From: Alsobacter sp045348435
Lineage (GTDB): Bacteria; Pseudomonadota; Alphaproteobacteria; Rhizobiales; Beijerinckiaceae
Length of the DNA: 64,000 nt
Reading direction: 5' to 3'
Assembly (NCBI RefSeq): GCF_045348435.1
Contig: NZ_CP157484.1
Coordinates: 4,526,001-4,590,000, forward strand
The notes beneath the pieces are model-generated. The model made no database searches, was not told the DNA's origin, and saw only the letters and a list, made by a program, of their open reading frames with translations. Positions 54,941 through 63,565 of this stretch are shown here, piece by piece. A program made the translations under genes and the position numbers. Positions within the stretch are counted from its first letter, which is position 1, and the number at the start of each line of letters is the position of its first letter.

Positions 54941-56107
54941 ATGACCGCTTGCATCGTGGGCTGGGCCCACACCCCCTTCGGCAAGATGGACGCCGAAACC
55001 GTCGAGAGCCTGATCGTGCGCGTCACCAACGAGGCGCTCGAGAACGCCGGGATCGAGGCCCGCGACGTCGACGAGATCGTGCTCGGCCACTACAACGCGG
55101 GCTTCTCGGCGCAGGATTTCACCGCCTCGCTCGTGCTGCAGGCCGACGACGGCCTCAGGTTCAAGCCGACGACCCGCGTCGAGAACGCCTGCGCGACCGG
55201 GTCGGCCGCCGTGCACAGCGCCCTCAAGAGCATTGCGGGCCGGCAGTCCAAGATCGTGCTGGTCGTCGGCGTCGAGCAGATGACCAAGACGCCGGGGGCC
55301 GACATCGGCAAATATCTGCTGAAGGCCAGCTACCTGCCCGAGGACGGCGACACTCCCGGCGGCTTCGCCGGCGTGTTCGGCCAGATCGCGGCCGCCTATT
55401 TCCAGCGCCACGGCGACCAGTCCGACGCGCTCGCGATGATCGCCGCCAAGAACCACAAGAACGGCGTCTCGAATCCCTACGCGCAGATGCGCAAGGATCT
55501 CGGCGTGGAGTTCTGCCGCCATCCCAGCGAGAAGAACCCCTATGTGGCCGGGCCGCTGAAGCGGACCGACTGCTCGCTCGTGTCGGACGGCGCGGCGGCG
55601 CTCGTCATCGCCGACGTGGAGACGGCGCTGAAGATGAAGCGCGCCATCGCGTTCCGGGCCGCCGCCCATGTGCAGGACTTCCTGCCGATGTCCAAGCGCG
55701 ACATCCTGAAATTCGAGGGCTGCGCCGAGGCGTGGAGGCGCGCCCTGCTGCAGGCGGGCGTCACGCTGGATCACCTCTCCTTCGTGGAGACGCATGACTG
55801 CTTCACGATCGCCGAGCTGATCGAGTACGAGGCCATGGGACTCGTCCCGGAAGGCCAGGGCGCGGTGGCCATCAAGGAAGGCTGGACGCAGAAGGACGGC
55901 AAGCTGCCCGTCAATCCGTCCGGGGGCCTCAAGGCCAAGGGTCACCCGATCGGCGCGACCGGCGTCTCCATGCATGCGCTCACGGCCATGCAGCTCGCCG
56001 GCGAGGCGGGCGAGATGCAGATCCCGGCGGCCTCGCTCGGCGGCGTCTTCAACATGGGCGGCGCGGCCGTGGCCAACTACGTCAGCGTGCTCGAGCGGCT
56101 GCGCTGA
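54941..56107 (+). CDS. Thiolase family protein (acetyl-CoA acetyltransferase / SCP2-type)
   Basis: 388 residues from ATG 54941 with AGGAG about 8 bases upstream. Thiolase fold: nucleophilic Cys in RVENACATGSAAVHSAL near 84, the ETHDCF segment, and the C-terminal NPSGGLKAKGHPIGATGVSM with the catalytic His; the second Cys of classical thiolases (CxG near the end) is replaced in GGVFNMGGAA, as in SCP2-type thiolases. Likely role is thiolytic cleavage of a 3-oxoacyl-CoA or a related acyl transfer. No other beta-oxidation gene is adjacent. Its stop is 27 bases from convergent bolA. Confidence 0.88.
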   Translation: MTACIVGWAHTPFGKMDAETVESLIVRVTNEALENAGIEARDVDEIVLGHYNAGFSAQDFTASLVLQADDGLRFKPTTRVENACATGSAAVHSALKSIAGRQSKIVLVVGVEQMTKTPGADIGKYLLKASYLPEDGDTPGGFAGVFGQIAAAYFQRHGDQSDALAMIAAKNHKNGVSNPYAQMRKDLGVEFCRHPSEKNPYVAGPLKRTDCSLVSDGAAALVIADVETALKMKRAIAFRAAAHVQDFLPMSKRDILKFEGCAEAWRRALLQAGVTLDHLSFVETHDCFTIAELIEYEAMGLVPEGQGAVAIKEGWTQKDGKLPVNPSGGLKAKGHPIGATGVSMHALTAMQLAGEAGEMQIPAASLGGVFNMGGAAVANYVSVLERLR

Positions 56108-56134
56108 AGCCGGCGGCCGGCCTCTGCAGGCAAG

Positions 56135-56401
56135 CTACTCCCCCGGCGCCCTGGCGTTGATCGCCAGGGCGTGGACGCGGCCGGCCAGCTCGTCGGCCAG
56201 AGCGGCGTTCACCATGCGGTGGCGCTCGACGCGGGACTTGCCGGCGAAGGCGTTCGACACCACTTTGACGGTGAAGTGAGTTTCGCCTCCTTCCCGCCAC
56301 CCTGAGTGGCCCAGATGGCGATCCGAATCGTCGGCCACCTCCAGCTCCAGCGGAGCCAGGGCGAGGGTCAGCTTCTCGGTTATCGCGTCCTTAACGCCCA
56401 T
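56135..56401 (-). CDS. bolA: BolA family protein
   Basis: 88 residues. The BolA fold is visible: MGVKDAITEKLTLALAPLEL then HFTVKVVSNAFAGKSRVERH and the RHRMVNAALADELAGRVHAL helix. BolA proteins pair with monothiol glutaredoxins in iron-sulfur handling, or act in stress morphology. The partner Grx4 is not here. Divergent from the J-domain protein gene, 148 bases apart; this pairing with cobST downstream is common in Rhizobiales. Confidence 0.9.
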   Translation of the reverse strand: MGVKDAITEKLTLALAPLELEVADDSDRHLGHSGWREGGETHFTVKVVSNAFAGKSRVERHRMVNAALADELAGRVHALAINARAPGE

Positions 56402-56549
56402 CGGTCAGCCTCTTTGGTCGGGATCGGTCCTGATCAGTGAGCCACGATGTGGCCGCGAAGTCGCGGCCTCCTCGCCAACGACGCGATACGGATTATCCGT
56501 GTCGCACCCGTCTTGCCCCGATCGTCCCACACCTCATAATGCCAGCGTC

Positions 56550-57176
56550 ATGAATCTCAACTCGCCCATTTTCGACCGCATCCGCAGCCGCCCCCGCCGG
56601 GCCGAGCAGGCGCAGCCCAAGAGCGCCAGCCAGAACGGCCCGCGCTGCGAGCATCCGGGCTGCCAGGGCGCTGGCGAGCACCGGGCCCCGAAGGGCCGGT
56701 CCAACGAGGGCGAGTACTGGCGCTTCTGCCTGGAGCACGTGCGCGAGTACAACGCCTCCTACAACTATTTCGCCGGGATGACGGACGACGCCGTCGCCCG
56801 CTATCAGAAGGAGTCGTTGGTCGGCCATCGCCCCACCTGGTCCATGGGCGTCAAGGCGCCCGGCAAGGGTCCGGGCGCGCCGGAGGCCAGCACCGAATTC
56901 GTCTTCGAGGATCCGCTGGGCGTGTTCCGCGCCGCCGGCTTCGCCCATCGGGCGGAGGCCGAGCCGCGCAAGCCGACCGTGGGTCCGGTCGCCCGCAAGG
57001 CCTACGACGCGCTCGGCCTCGACGAGAGTGTGGACGCCGCCACCGTGAAGGCCCGCTACAAGCAGCTCGTGAAGCAGGTCCATCCCGACGCCAATGGCGG
57101 CGACCGGTCCCTCGAGGATCGCCTGCGCGAGATTATCAACGCCTACAATACCCTGAAGGCCGCCGGCCGGGCCTGA
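56550..57176 (+). CDS. J-domain (DnaJ-like) protein with N-terminal Cys/His region
   Basis: 208 residues from ATG 56550. The C-terminal J domain (about 148-205) contains the HPD tripeptide in KQVHPDANGG needed to stimulate DnaK. The N-terminal half has a possible zinc site: CEHPGCQGAGEHRAPKG and FCLEHVREYNASYNYFAGM. It lacks the G/F and canonical zinc domains of DnaJ, so it is a specialised co-chaperone with unknown client. The next gene is cobS, 170 bases downstream on the same strand. An upstream in-frame codon at 56499 adds unconserved residues. Confidence 0.88.
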   Translation: MNLNSPIFDRIRSRPRRAEQAQPKSASQNGPRCEHPGCQGAGEHRAPKGRSNEGEYWRFCLEHVREYNASYNYFAGMTDDAVARYQKESLVGHRPTWSMGVKAPGKGPGAPEASTEFVFEDPLGVFRAAGFAHRAEAEPRKPTVGPVARKAYDALGLDESVDAATVKARYKQLVKQVHPDANGGDRSLEDRLREIINAYNTLKAAGRA

Positions 57177-57346
57177 GCCCGTCCCGGCGCCGACGCAGGG
57201 CGGCCCAGCGCGCCGCGCATAAAGGCCGCAATTCCCGGGGGCTGTCGCGAATTGCTTCGCGTCGCCGCAGCCTCTAAACAAGGTTCGGGCTCAAGGCCGC
57301 CGAGCCGGGCCCCGGGGTCGTCCCCGTCGTTCGTCTGTGAGGATCC

Positions 57347-58333
57347 ATGTCTGCCACGACTGCACTGGCGCCGGGGCTGCCGGACACGACGGTGTCCGCC
57401 CGCAAGCTTTTCAACATCGGACTCGACATGGACGTCCCGGCCTATTCCGAGCCGGACGCGCATGTTCCCGATCTCGATCCGGACTATCTGTTCGACCGGG
57501 ACACCACGCTGGCCATCCTGGCGGGCTTCGCCAAGAACCGCCGCGTCATGGTCACGGGCTATCACGGCACCGGCAAGTCGACCCATATCGAGCAGGTCGC
57601 GGCGCGCCTGAACTGGCCCTGCATCCGCATCAACCTCGACAGCCACGTCTCGCGCATCGACCTCGTCGGCAAGGACGCCATCGTCCTAAAGGACGGCAAG
57701 CAGGTGACCGAGTTCCAGGACGGCATCCTGCCCTGGGCGCTGCAGAACAACATCGCGCTGGTGTTCGACGAATATGACGCCGGCCGCCCGGACGTGATGT
57801 TCGTGATCCAGCGCATCCTGGAGATTTCCGGCAAGCTGACGCTGCTGGACCAGAAGCGCGTGATCCGGCCGCACGGCGCGTTCAGGCTCTTCGCCACCGC
57901 CAACACGGTGGGCCTCGGCGACACGTCGGGCCTCTATCACGGCACGCAGCAGATCAACCAAGGCCAGATGGACCGGTGGTCCATCGTCACCACGCTGAAC
58001 TACCTGCCGCACGACAAGGAAGTCGACATCGTGCTCGCCAAGGCGAAGCACTACACCGGCAAGGAAGGCCGCGACATCGTCAACAAGATGGTGCGCGTCG
58101 CCGACCTCACCCGCAACGCCTTCATGAATGGCGACCTGTCGACCGTCATGAGCCCGCGCACGGTGATCACCTGGGCCGAGAACGCCGACATCTTCAAGGA
58201 TATCGGCTTCGCGTTCCGCCTCACCTTCCTGAACAAGTGCGACGAGCTGGAGCGGCCTTTGGTCGCCGAGTTCTACCAGCGCTGCTTCGGGCACGATCTT
58301 CCCGAAAGCGCCGTCAACGTGGCGCTGACCTGA
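57347..58333 (+). CDS. cobS: Cobaltochelatase subunit CobS
   Basis: AAA+ ATPase subunit of the aerobic cobaltochelatase that inserts cobalt into hydrogenobyrinate a,c-diamide with CobN and CobT. 328 residues. Walker A GYHGTGKSTHIEQ near 71-80, Walker B ALVFDEYDAGRPDVM, and the sensor region FRLFATANTVGLGDTSGLYH. Typical length. Followed 35 bases later by cobT. Confidence 0.96.
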   Translation: MSATTALAPGLPDTTVSARKLFNIGLDMDVPAYSEPDAHVPDLDPDYLFDRDTTLAILAGFAKNRRVMVTGYHGTGKSTHIEQVAARLNWPCIRINLDSHVSRIDLVGKDAIVLKDGKQVTEFQDGILPWALQNNIALVFDEYDAGRPDVMFVIQRILEISGKLTLLDQKRVIRPHGAFRLFATANTVGLGDTSGLYHGTQQINQGQMDRWSIVTTLNYLPHDKEVDIVLAKAKHYTGKEGRDIVNKMVRVADLTRNAFMNGDLSTVMSPRTVITWAENADIFKDIGFAFRLTFLNKCDELERPLVAEFYQRCFGHDLPESAVNVALT

Positions 58334-58368
58334 AGGCCTGACGAGAGGCCGAACCTCCAAGAGGCCGA

Positions 58369-60276
58369 ATGAGCTCCTCCAACCGCAAGCCCGCACAGCC
58401 GAAGGAAGCCCCCGCCGAGCCCTTCAAGCGTTCGGTCGCGGGGTGCCTGCGGGCGATCGCCCGGCAGCCGGAGCTGGAGGTGACCTTCGCGTCGGACAGG
58501 CCGGCCCTGACGCCGGACCGGGCGCGTCTCGCCGAGCCGCCGCGCAAGATGACGGCCGCCGACGCCGCGATCGTGCGCGGCCAGGCCGACTCGATGGCGC
58601 TGCGGCTGGCCTGCCACGACACGGCCGTGCACCGGCGCCTCGCGCCCGAGGGCCAGCAGGCCCGCGCCGTCTATGACGCTGTCGAGCAGTCGCGGGTCGA
58701 GTCGATCGGATCGCGTCGGATGGCCGGCGTCGCCTCCAATCTCACCGCGATGCTGGAGGACCGCTATCACCGCGGCGCCTATCACGAGATCACCGATCGT
58801 GCCGACGCGCCGCTTGAGGACGCGGTCGCCATGATGGTGCGCGAGCGCCTCACCGGCCTCAAGCCCCCGCCCGCGGCGCAGAAGATCGTCGATCTCTGGC
58901 GTCCCTGGGTGGAGGAGAAGGCCGGCAAGGACCTCGACAAGCTCGTCTCCAACCTGGAGGACCAGCGCCACTTCGCCCGGTCCGTCCGCGAGATGCTGGC
59001 GAGCCTCGACATGGCCGAGGACTCCAGCCTCGACCCCGAGGACAGCGACGACCAGGACGAGTCGAACGAGCAGAGCCAGGACCAGCAGCAGCAGGACGGC
59101 GAATCGGAGGAGCAGTCGGCCTCCGAGCGCGCCGAGATGGAGCGCTCCGAAGAGGCCTCCGAGGAGATGGAGGAGGGCCAGTCGGAGACCTCCGAAGGCC
59201 CCACCGGCGAGATGCCGGAGGATTCCGACGAGGCGGAAGGGGACGAGCCCTCGGAAGCCTGGCGACCTCCGGTGTCCAGCGCCCGCGAGGCTCGCGGACC
59301 GGACTACAAGGCCTTCCTAACCCGCTTCGACGAGATGATCGGAGCCGAGGAGCTGTGCGACGCCGACGAACTGGCCCGCCTGCGCAGCTATCTGGATAAG
59401 CAGCTCGGCCATCTGCAGGGCGTCGTCGCCCGCCTGGCGAACCGTCTGCAGCGCCGCCTCATGGCGCAGCAGAACCGCGCCTGGGAGTTCGATCTCGAGG
59501 AGGGGTCGCTCGACCCCGCCCGGCTGACCCGCATCGTCATCGACCCCTTCCAGCCGCTCTCTTTCAAGCGCGAGAAGGACACCAATTTCCGCGACACCGT
59601 GGTGACGCTGCTGATCGACAATTCCGGCTCCATGCGCGGACGGCCGATCACGGTGGCGGCGACCTGCGCCGACATTCTGGCCAGGACGCTGGAGCGCTGC
59701 GGCGTCAAGGTGGAGATCCTCGGCTTCACAACGCGCGCCTGGAAGGGCGGCCAGTCCCGCGAGGCCTGGCTGCAATCGGGCAAGCCCGCCAATCCGGGCC
59801 GCCTGAACGACCTGCGTCACATCGTCTACAAGCAGGCCGACGCGCCCTGGCGCCGGGCCCGGAAGAATCTCGGGCTGATGATGCGCGAGGGGCTCCTGAA
59901 GGAGAACATCGACGGAGAGGCGCTCGACTGGGCCCACAAGCGGCTGCTCGCCCGCAGCGAGCAGCGCAAGATCCTGATGATGATCTCGGACGGCGCGCCG
60001 GTGGACGACTCCACTCTGTCGGTGAACCCGGGCAACTATCTCGAGCGCCACCTGCGCTGGATCATCGAGGAGATCGAGACGCGGTCGCCCGTGGAGTTGA
60101 TCGCCATCGGCATCGGCCATGACGTGACGCGCTACTACCGTCGCGCGGTCACGATCGTGGACGCCGAGGAACTCGGCGGCGCCATGACCGAGAAGCTGGC
60201 CGAGCTCTTCGACGACAAGGCGACGCCCCCCAAGGTCGTCCCGGCTCCGCGCAGGGCCGCGGGCGGCCGGGGATGA
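58369..60276 (+). CDS. cobT: Cobaltochelatase subunit CobT
   Basis: Partner of CobS. 635 residues: N-terminal helical domain, a very acidic linker (about 222-300, rich in Glu, Asp, Ser and Gln; for example EDSDDQDESNEQSQDQQQQD), and a C-terminal von Willebrand A-like domain (about 405-625) with the MIDAS motif LLIDNSGSMRGRP near 417 and MMISDGAPVDDSTL. CobN, the third subunit, is not in the window. Its stop overlaps the start of the next gene by four bases (ATGA). Confidence 0.95.
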   Translation: MSSSNRKPAQPKEAPAEPFKRSVAGCLRAIARQPELEVTFASDRPALTPDRARLAEPPRKMTAADAAIVRGQADSMALRLACHDTAVHRRLAPEGQQARAVYDAVEQSRVESIGSRRMAGVASNLTAMLEDRYHRGAYHEITDRADAPLEDAVAMMVRERLTGLKPPPAAQKIVDLWRPWVEEKAGKDLDKLVSNLEDQRHFARSVREMLASLDMAEDSSLDPEDSDDQDESNEQSQDQQQQDGESEEQSASERAEMERSEEASEEMEEGQSETSEGPTGEMPEDSDEAEGDEPSEAWRPPVSSAREARGPDYKAFLTRFDEMIGAEELCDADELARLRSYLDKQLGHLQGVVARLANRLQRRLMAQQNRAWEFDLEEGSLDPARLTRIVIDPFQPLSFKREKDTNFRDTVVTLLIDNSGSMRGRPITVAATCADILARTLERCGVKVEILGFTTRAWKGGQSREAWLQSGKPANPGRLNDLRHIVYKQADAPWRRARKNLGLMMREGLLKENIDGEALDWAHKRLLARSEQRKILMMISDGAPVDDSTLSVNPGNYLERHLRWIIEEIETRSPVELIAIGIGHDVTRYYRRAVTIVDAEELGGAMTEKLAELFDDKATPPKVVPAPRRAAGGRG

Positions 60277-61319
60277 ACCACGGCCGGCGCGCGTTCGGAC
60301 GCGGCGTGCTCTGCGCCGGCGCCCTCGCCGTCGCGGCGGCGACGCGGTCAAGCCCGGCGCTGGCCGCCTCCGGCCCCAAGAGCGGCCCGACCGAGCAGCA
60401 GAGGCTCGAGATCCGCGCGCGCCCGGTCGAAAGCTTCTCGATCCTGGCCCCGGAGGTGAGGCGCTTCGGCGCGCTGGAGTTCATCGGCGGGCTCGACCTG
60501 TCCAGCGACAATCCGCATTTTGGCGGCTGGTCGGGCCTGTCCATCAGCCCCGATGGCCAGCGCATCCTCGCCATCAGCGACGTCGGCTCCTGGCTGACCG
60601 CCCGGATCGCCTATGCGGAGATGACCCCGACGAGCCTTGCGGACGCGGTCCTGGCCCCGGTGCTCGGCGCAGACGGGACGCCGCTGTGGAAGACCGACGC
60701 CTGGGACAGCGAGTGCGTCTGCGTCCATGACGGCGTGGCCTATGTCGGCTTCGAGCGCGTCCATGAGGTGCGGCGCTTCGAGATCGCCCGCGACGGCCTG
60801 CGCGCGCGGGGGCAGATCGTCCCTGTCCCGCCGGCCGTGAAGACGCTGCGGGGCAACCGCAGCCTTGAGGCGATCGGGGTCGCCACGGCCGGAGCCCTCG
60901 CCGGGAGCCTCGTGACGATCGCCGAGCGGGCCGCGAAAGGCCCGGAATCGCCCACCAAGGGCTGGATCCTGACCGGTTCCCTCAAAGGCGAGTTCAAGGT
61001 CGCCCGTCATGACGACTTCGACGTGACCGACCTCGCCTTCCTGCCCGGCGGCGACATGCTGGTGCTGGAGCGCAGTTTCGGCTGGCTGGACGGCGTCGGG
61101 ATGCGGATCCGGCGGATCGCCGCCGAGGCGATCAGGCCCGGCGCGGTGCTGGACGGGCCGACGCTGATCCAGGCCACCATGCGCCAGCGCATCGACAACA
61201 TGGAAGGCCTGAGCATTCATGTCGCGGCCGACGGCTCGACCGTGCTGACGATGATCTCCGACGACAATTTCTCGTTCCTGCAGCGCACCACGCTGCTGCA
61301 GTTCCGCCTGGTCGGGTGA
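60273..61319 (+). CDS. Phytase-like esterase-domain secreted protein
   Basis: 348 residues. The N-terminus MNHGRRAFGRGVLCAGALAV then AAATRSSPALA is a signal with twin arginines (RRAFGRG), suggesting Tat export. The body matches the esterase-like / phytase-like beta-propeller family (LEFIGGLDLSSDNPHFGGWS, ISPDGQRILAISDVGSW, LTMISDDNFSFLQRTTLLQF). The true substrate is unknown. It overlaps cobT by 4 bases, so it is translated from the cobST transcript, a common arrangement in Rhizobiales with no explained functional link. Confidence 0.85.
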   Translation: MNHGRRAFGRGVLCAGALAVAAATRSSPALAASGPKSGPTEQQRLEIRARPVESFSILAPEVRRFGALEFIGGLDLSSDNPHFGGWSGLSISPDGQRILAISDVGSWLTARIAYAEMTPTSLADAVLAPVLGADGTPLWKTDAWDSECVCVHDGVAYVGFERVHEVRRFEIARDGLRARGQIVPVPPAVKTLRGNRSLEAIGVATAGALAGSLVTIAERAAKGPESPTKGWILTGSLKGEFKVARHDDFDVTDLAFLPGGDMLVLERSFGWLDGVGMRIRRIAAEAIRPGAVLDGPTLIQATMRQRIDNMEGLSIHVAADGSTVLTMISDDNFSFLQRTTLLQFRLVG

Positions 61320-61349
61320 GCCGGCCCGGCGAGCCGGGCCTTCGCGGCC

Positions 61350-61961
61350 TCAGCCGGCCGCCTGGGGCTTCAGCTTCTCGACCGGCATGATCACCGACAT
61401 CAACGCCCCATAGGGCAGCAACGCCAGCAGGGCGATCAGCACCTTCACGCCGAAATCGCTAATCGCGAGGCTCTGCCACAGCGCCATCGGGTGCTGTCCG
61501 AGGAACGGGATGAGCGCCGACATCTCGGGGTCTCCCGCAAAGGCGATGGAGAAGAACAGCGCCGTGTCGACCGCCGAACCCAAGAGGCTGCCAACCAGCG
61601 GCGCGCGCCACCACGCCTGGCGGCGCAGCGTGTTGAACACCGTCACGTCCAGGAGCTGGCCGACCAGGAATGCCGTCCCCGACGCCAGAGCGATCCGGGG
61701 CGTCGCCAGCGCGATGGAGAGGATGACGGCGAGCACGAACCCGACCGCCACGAGCTTGCGGGCCGTCGTGACGCCGTAGCGGCGGTTGGTGAGATCCGTC
61801 ACCAGGAACGAGACCGGATAGGTGAACGCGCCCCAGGTCAGGTAGTCCTGCAGCCCCAGGAAGCCGAACGGATGCTGGACCAGAATGTTCGACGCCACCA
61901 CCACCAGCGTCATCGCCGTGACGGGGAGCGCGAGGGACCGGACTTCGGCGTTGATCGACAT
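61350..61961 (-). CDS. Queuosine precursor transporter (YhhQ/VUT family)
   Basis: 203 residues from ATG 61961 with GGAG 8 bases upstream. About six hydrophobic helices; family features are NILVQHPFGFLGLQDYLTWG, TYPVSFLVTDLTNRRYG and SGTAFLVGQLLDVTVFNTLR. Members take up preQ0/preQ1 for queuosine in tRNA. No preQ1 riboswitch is evident: the short space before it is occupied by the rpmB terminator. Downstream of rpmB on the same strand. Confidence 0.88.
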   Translation of the reverse strand: MSINAEVRSLALPVTAMTLVVVASNILVQHPFGFLGLQDYLTWGAFTYPVSFLVTDLTNRRYGVTTARKLVAVGFVLAVILSIALATPRIALASGTAFLVGQLLDVTVFNTLRRQAWWRAPLVGSLLGSAVDTALFFSIAFAGDPEMSALIPFLGQHPMALWQSLAISDFGVKVLIALLALLPYGALMSVIMPVEKLKPQAAG

Positions 61962-61996
61962 CGGCGTTCTCCGGGGCGGACCAGCAGGGCCTATGC

Positions 61997-62026
61997 GAAA
62001 AGCCCCGCCAGACCGGGCGAGGCTTT
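61997..62026 (-). terminator. Intrinsic terminator of rpmB
   Basis: Read on the minus strand: AGCCTCGCC, loop CGGTCT, GGCGGGGCT, then TTTTCGC. The 9-base stem with one G-T pair and a short T-run lies about 30 bases after the rpmB stop and before the YhhQ-type gene, which therefore needs its own promoter or read-through. Confidence 0.85.
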
Positions 62027-62055
62027 CACGCAAAGAGCCAAAAGGGTCGGCGCGC

Positions 62056-62358
62056 TTACTGCGCGGCGACGGCCGCGTCGGCGGACTTCTTGGTGATCTC
62101 GCGCTTCAGCTCGCGCACGTTCTGCGAGAGGTCCTCGTCCGAGGCCTTCTTCAGGAACGCGTCGAGGCCGCCGCGATGCTCAACCGAGCGCAGCGCATGG
62201 GCCGACACCCGCAGGCGCACGCCCTTCTGCAGCGCATCCGACTGGAGCGTCACATGCAGCAGGTTCGGCAGAAACCGCCGCTTGGTCTTATGGTTCGAGT
62301 GGCTCACCAGATGTCCGCTCTGGACACCCTTGCCCGTCAACTCACACCGACGCGCCAT
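62056..62358 (-). CDS. rpmB: 50S ribosomal protein L28
   Basis: 100 residues, the longer alphaproteobacterial form. MARRCELTGKGVQSGHLVSH then NHKTKRRFLPNLLHVTLQSD and LRVSAHALRSVEHRGGLDAF are the L28 family landmarks. Ribosome large subunit component. It has a clear promoter (62482-62510), a hairpin in its leader and an intrinsic terminator, so it is a single-gene unit. Confidence 0.97.
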   Translation of the reverse strand: MARRCELTGKGVQSGHLVSHSNHKTKRRFLPNLLHVTLQSDALQKGVRLRVSAHALRSVEHRGGLDAFLKKASDEDLSQNVRELKREITKKSADAAVAAQ

Positions 62359-62432
62359 GGTCGATCGTCCTTATGTGTCTAAGCTTCCGCAGTCGCCCTG
62401 AGCCCGACGAGCACCCTCGCCGATAGACAGAA

Positions 62433-62448
62433 GGCGGCCGAAGCCGCC
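62433..62448 (-). ncRNA. UUCG hairpin in the rpmB leader
   Basis: On the minus strand GGCGGC, loop TTCG, GCCGCC. It is about 27 bases downstream of the predicted transcription start and 75 bases before rpmB. A stable UUCG hairpin in a ribosomal-protein leader may stabilise the mRNA or serve in regulation; no known leader motif was recognised. Confidence 0.5.
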
Positions 62449-62481
62449 GTCGGGAACCACGCAGCATTCAATGGTCGGTGC

Positions 62482-62510
62482 TCTATAGTGGCGGGCCATG
62501 CCAGCGTCAA
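62482..62510 (-). promoter_or_regulatory. Sigma-70 type promoter of rpmB
   Basis: On the minus strand TTGACG (62510-62505), a 17-base spacer and TATAGA (62487-62482). This is close to consensus with optimal spacing. Transcription should start near 62475, giving a leader of about 117 bases. It is the clearest promoter in the window and occupies most of what can be said about the 316-base rpmB-DUF3108 gap. Confidence 0.75.
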
Positions 62511-62674
62511 CCCGGCAGATGCCTCCTGCGGCCGGCGCCGCTTTGGCGAAGGGCATGCGCCCGCCGGGGCGAGAATCAGTCATGATGACCCGATGGCGCC
62601 CGCCACGAAACCGACTTGATCCAGCGCGAGACAGGATGCCGATCCTCGTCACGCGACGGCCGAGCCGCAGAGAC

Positions 62675-63565
62675 ATGCGACTGATGACGATTCCCCCCCT
62701 CCGCCGCGCCCTCCCCCTGAGCCGCGCCGCGGCCCGATGCTTCGGGATCGCGGCTCTGGCCGCGGCGCTCTCGGGAGCGGCGCGCGCCGAGACGGTCGAC
62801 ATCCAGTACGGCCTCACCCTCGCAGGCCTGCCGATCGGCACCGCGTCGCTGGCCGGCGCGTTGACGCGCGACGCCTACAAGCTGGACGTGAAGGCGCGCA
62901 TGACCGGCCTCGCCGGCATGCTGACCAGCGGCCGGGGCGCGGGGACGGCCACGGGCGTCAACGCCGGCGGCAAACTCCTGCCCTCCACCTACGCCCTGAC
63001 GTCTGGCGGCGGCAGCCAGGTCTACACGGTCCGGATGGCGCTCAAGGCCGGCGACGTCGCCGCTGTCGACATCAGCCCGCCACTGGACGCCAAGGTCGAC
63101 CGCGTCCCCGTGCTGGAGACGCACAAGCGCGGCGTCCTCGACCCGGTCAGCGCGCTGCTGTTTCCGGTAGCCGGGCGCGGGCCCCTGCTGGAGCCGGAGT
63201 CCTGCAACCGCACCATCCCGGTCTTCGACGGAGCCGGCCGCTTCGACGTCACCATGAGCTTCTCGGAGACCCGGCAGGTCGACGTGCCCGGATACAAGGG
63301 CCCGGTGCTCGTCTGCGCGGCGCGGTACAATCCCATTTCGGGCCACCGGGTGAATCGCAAGTCAACCCAGTTCATGGCCGACAACCGCGACATGGAGGCG
63401 TGGCTCGCCCCGGTGGACGCCGCCCACACGCTCGTTCCGGTCAAGATCGCCGTCCGGACGCAGGTTGGGACCACCGTCATCGAGGCGACCCGGTTCAGCG
63501 TCGGGCGGTCCGCCGCTGTTCCCGGCGGGTCGACCACCGCGTCCCGAACCGCTCCGGCCGAGTAG
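62675..63565 (+). CDS. DUF3108 domain-containing exported protein
   Basis: About 296 residues from ATG 62675; other in-frame starts at 62636 and 62684 are possible and none has a strong ribosome binding site. A signal peptide (hydrophobic core IAALAAALSGAARA, cut near ARA) is followed by AETVDIQYGLTLAGLPIGTA, the DUF3108 start, and later VPGYKGPVLVCAARYNPISG. Secreted or periplasmic, function unknown. Its position next to rpmB is conserved in Rhizobiales. The tail (residues 275-296) is Ser/Thr/Ala-rich. Confidence 0.82.
   Translation: MRLMTIPPLRRALPLSRAAARCFGIAALAAALSGAARAETVDIQYGLTLAGLPIGTASLAGALTRDAYKLDVKARMTGLAGMLTSGRGAGTATGVNAGGKLLPSTYALTSGGGSQVYTVRMALKAGDVAAVDISPPLDAKVDRVPVLETHKRGVLDPVSALLFPVAGRGPLLEPESCNRTIPVFDGAGRFDVTMSFSETRQVDVPGYKGPVLVCAARYNPISGHRVNRKSTQFMADNRDMEAWLAPVDAAHTLVPVKIAVRTQVGTTVIEATRFSVGRSAAVPGGSTTASRTAPAE

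Noticed and set aside
61962..62055. preQ1 riboswitch before the YhhQ-type transporter
   Set aside because: The space is too short and is occupied by the rpmB terminator hairpin.
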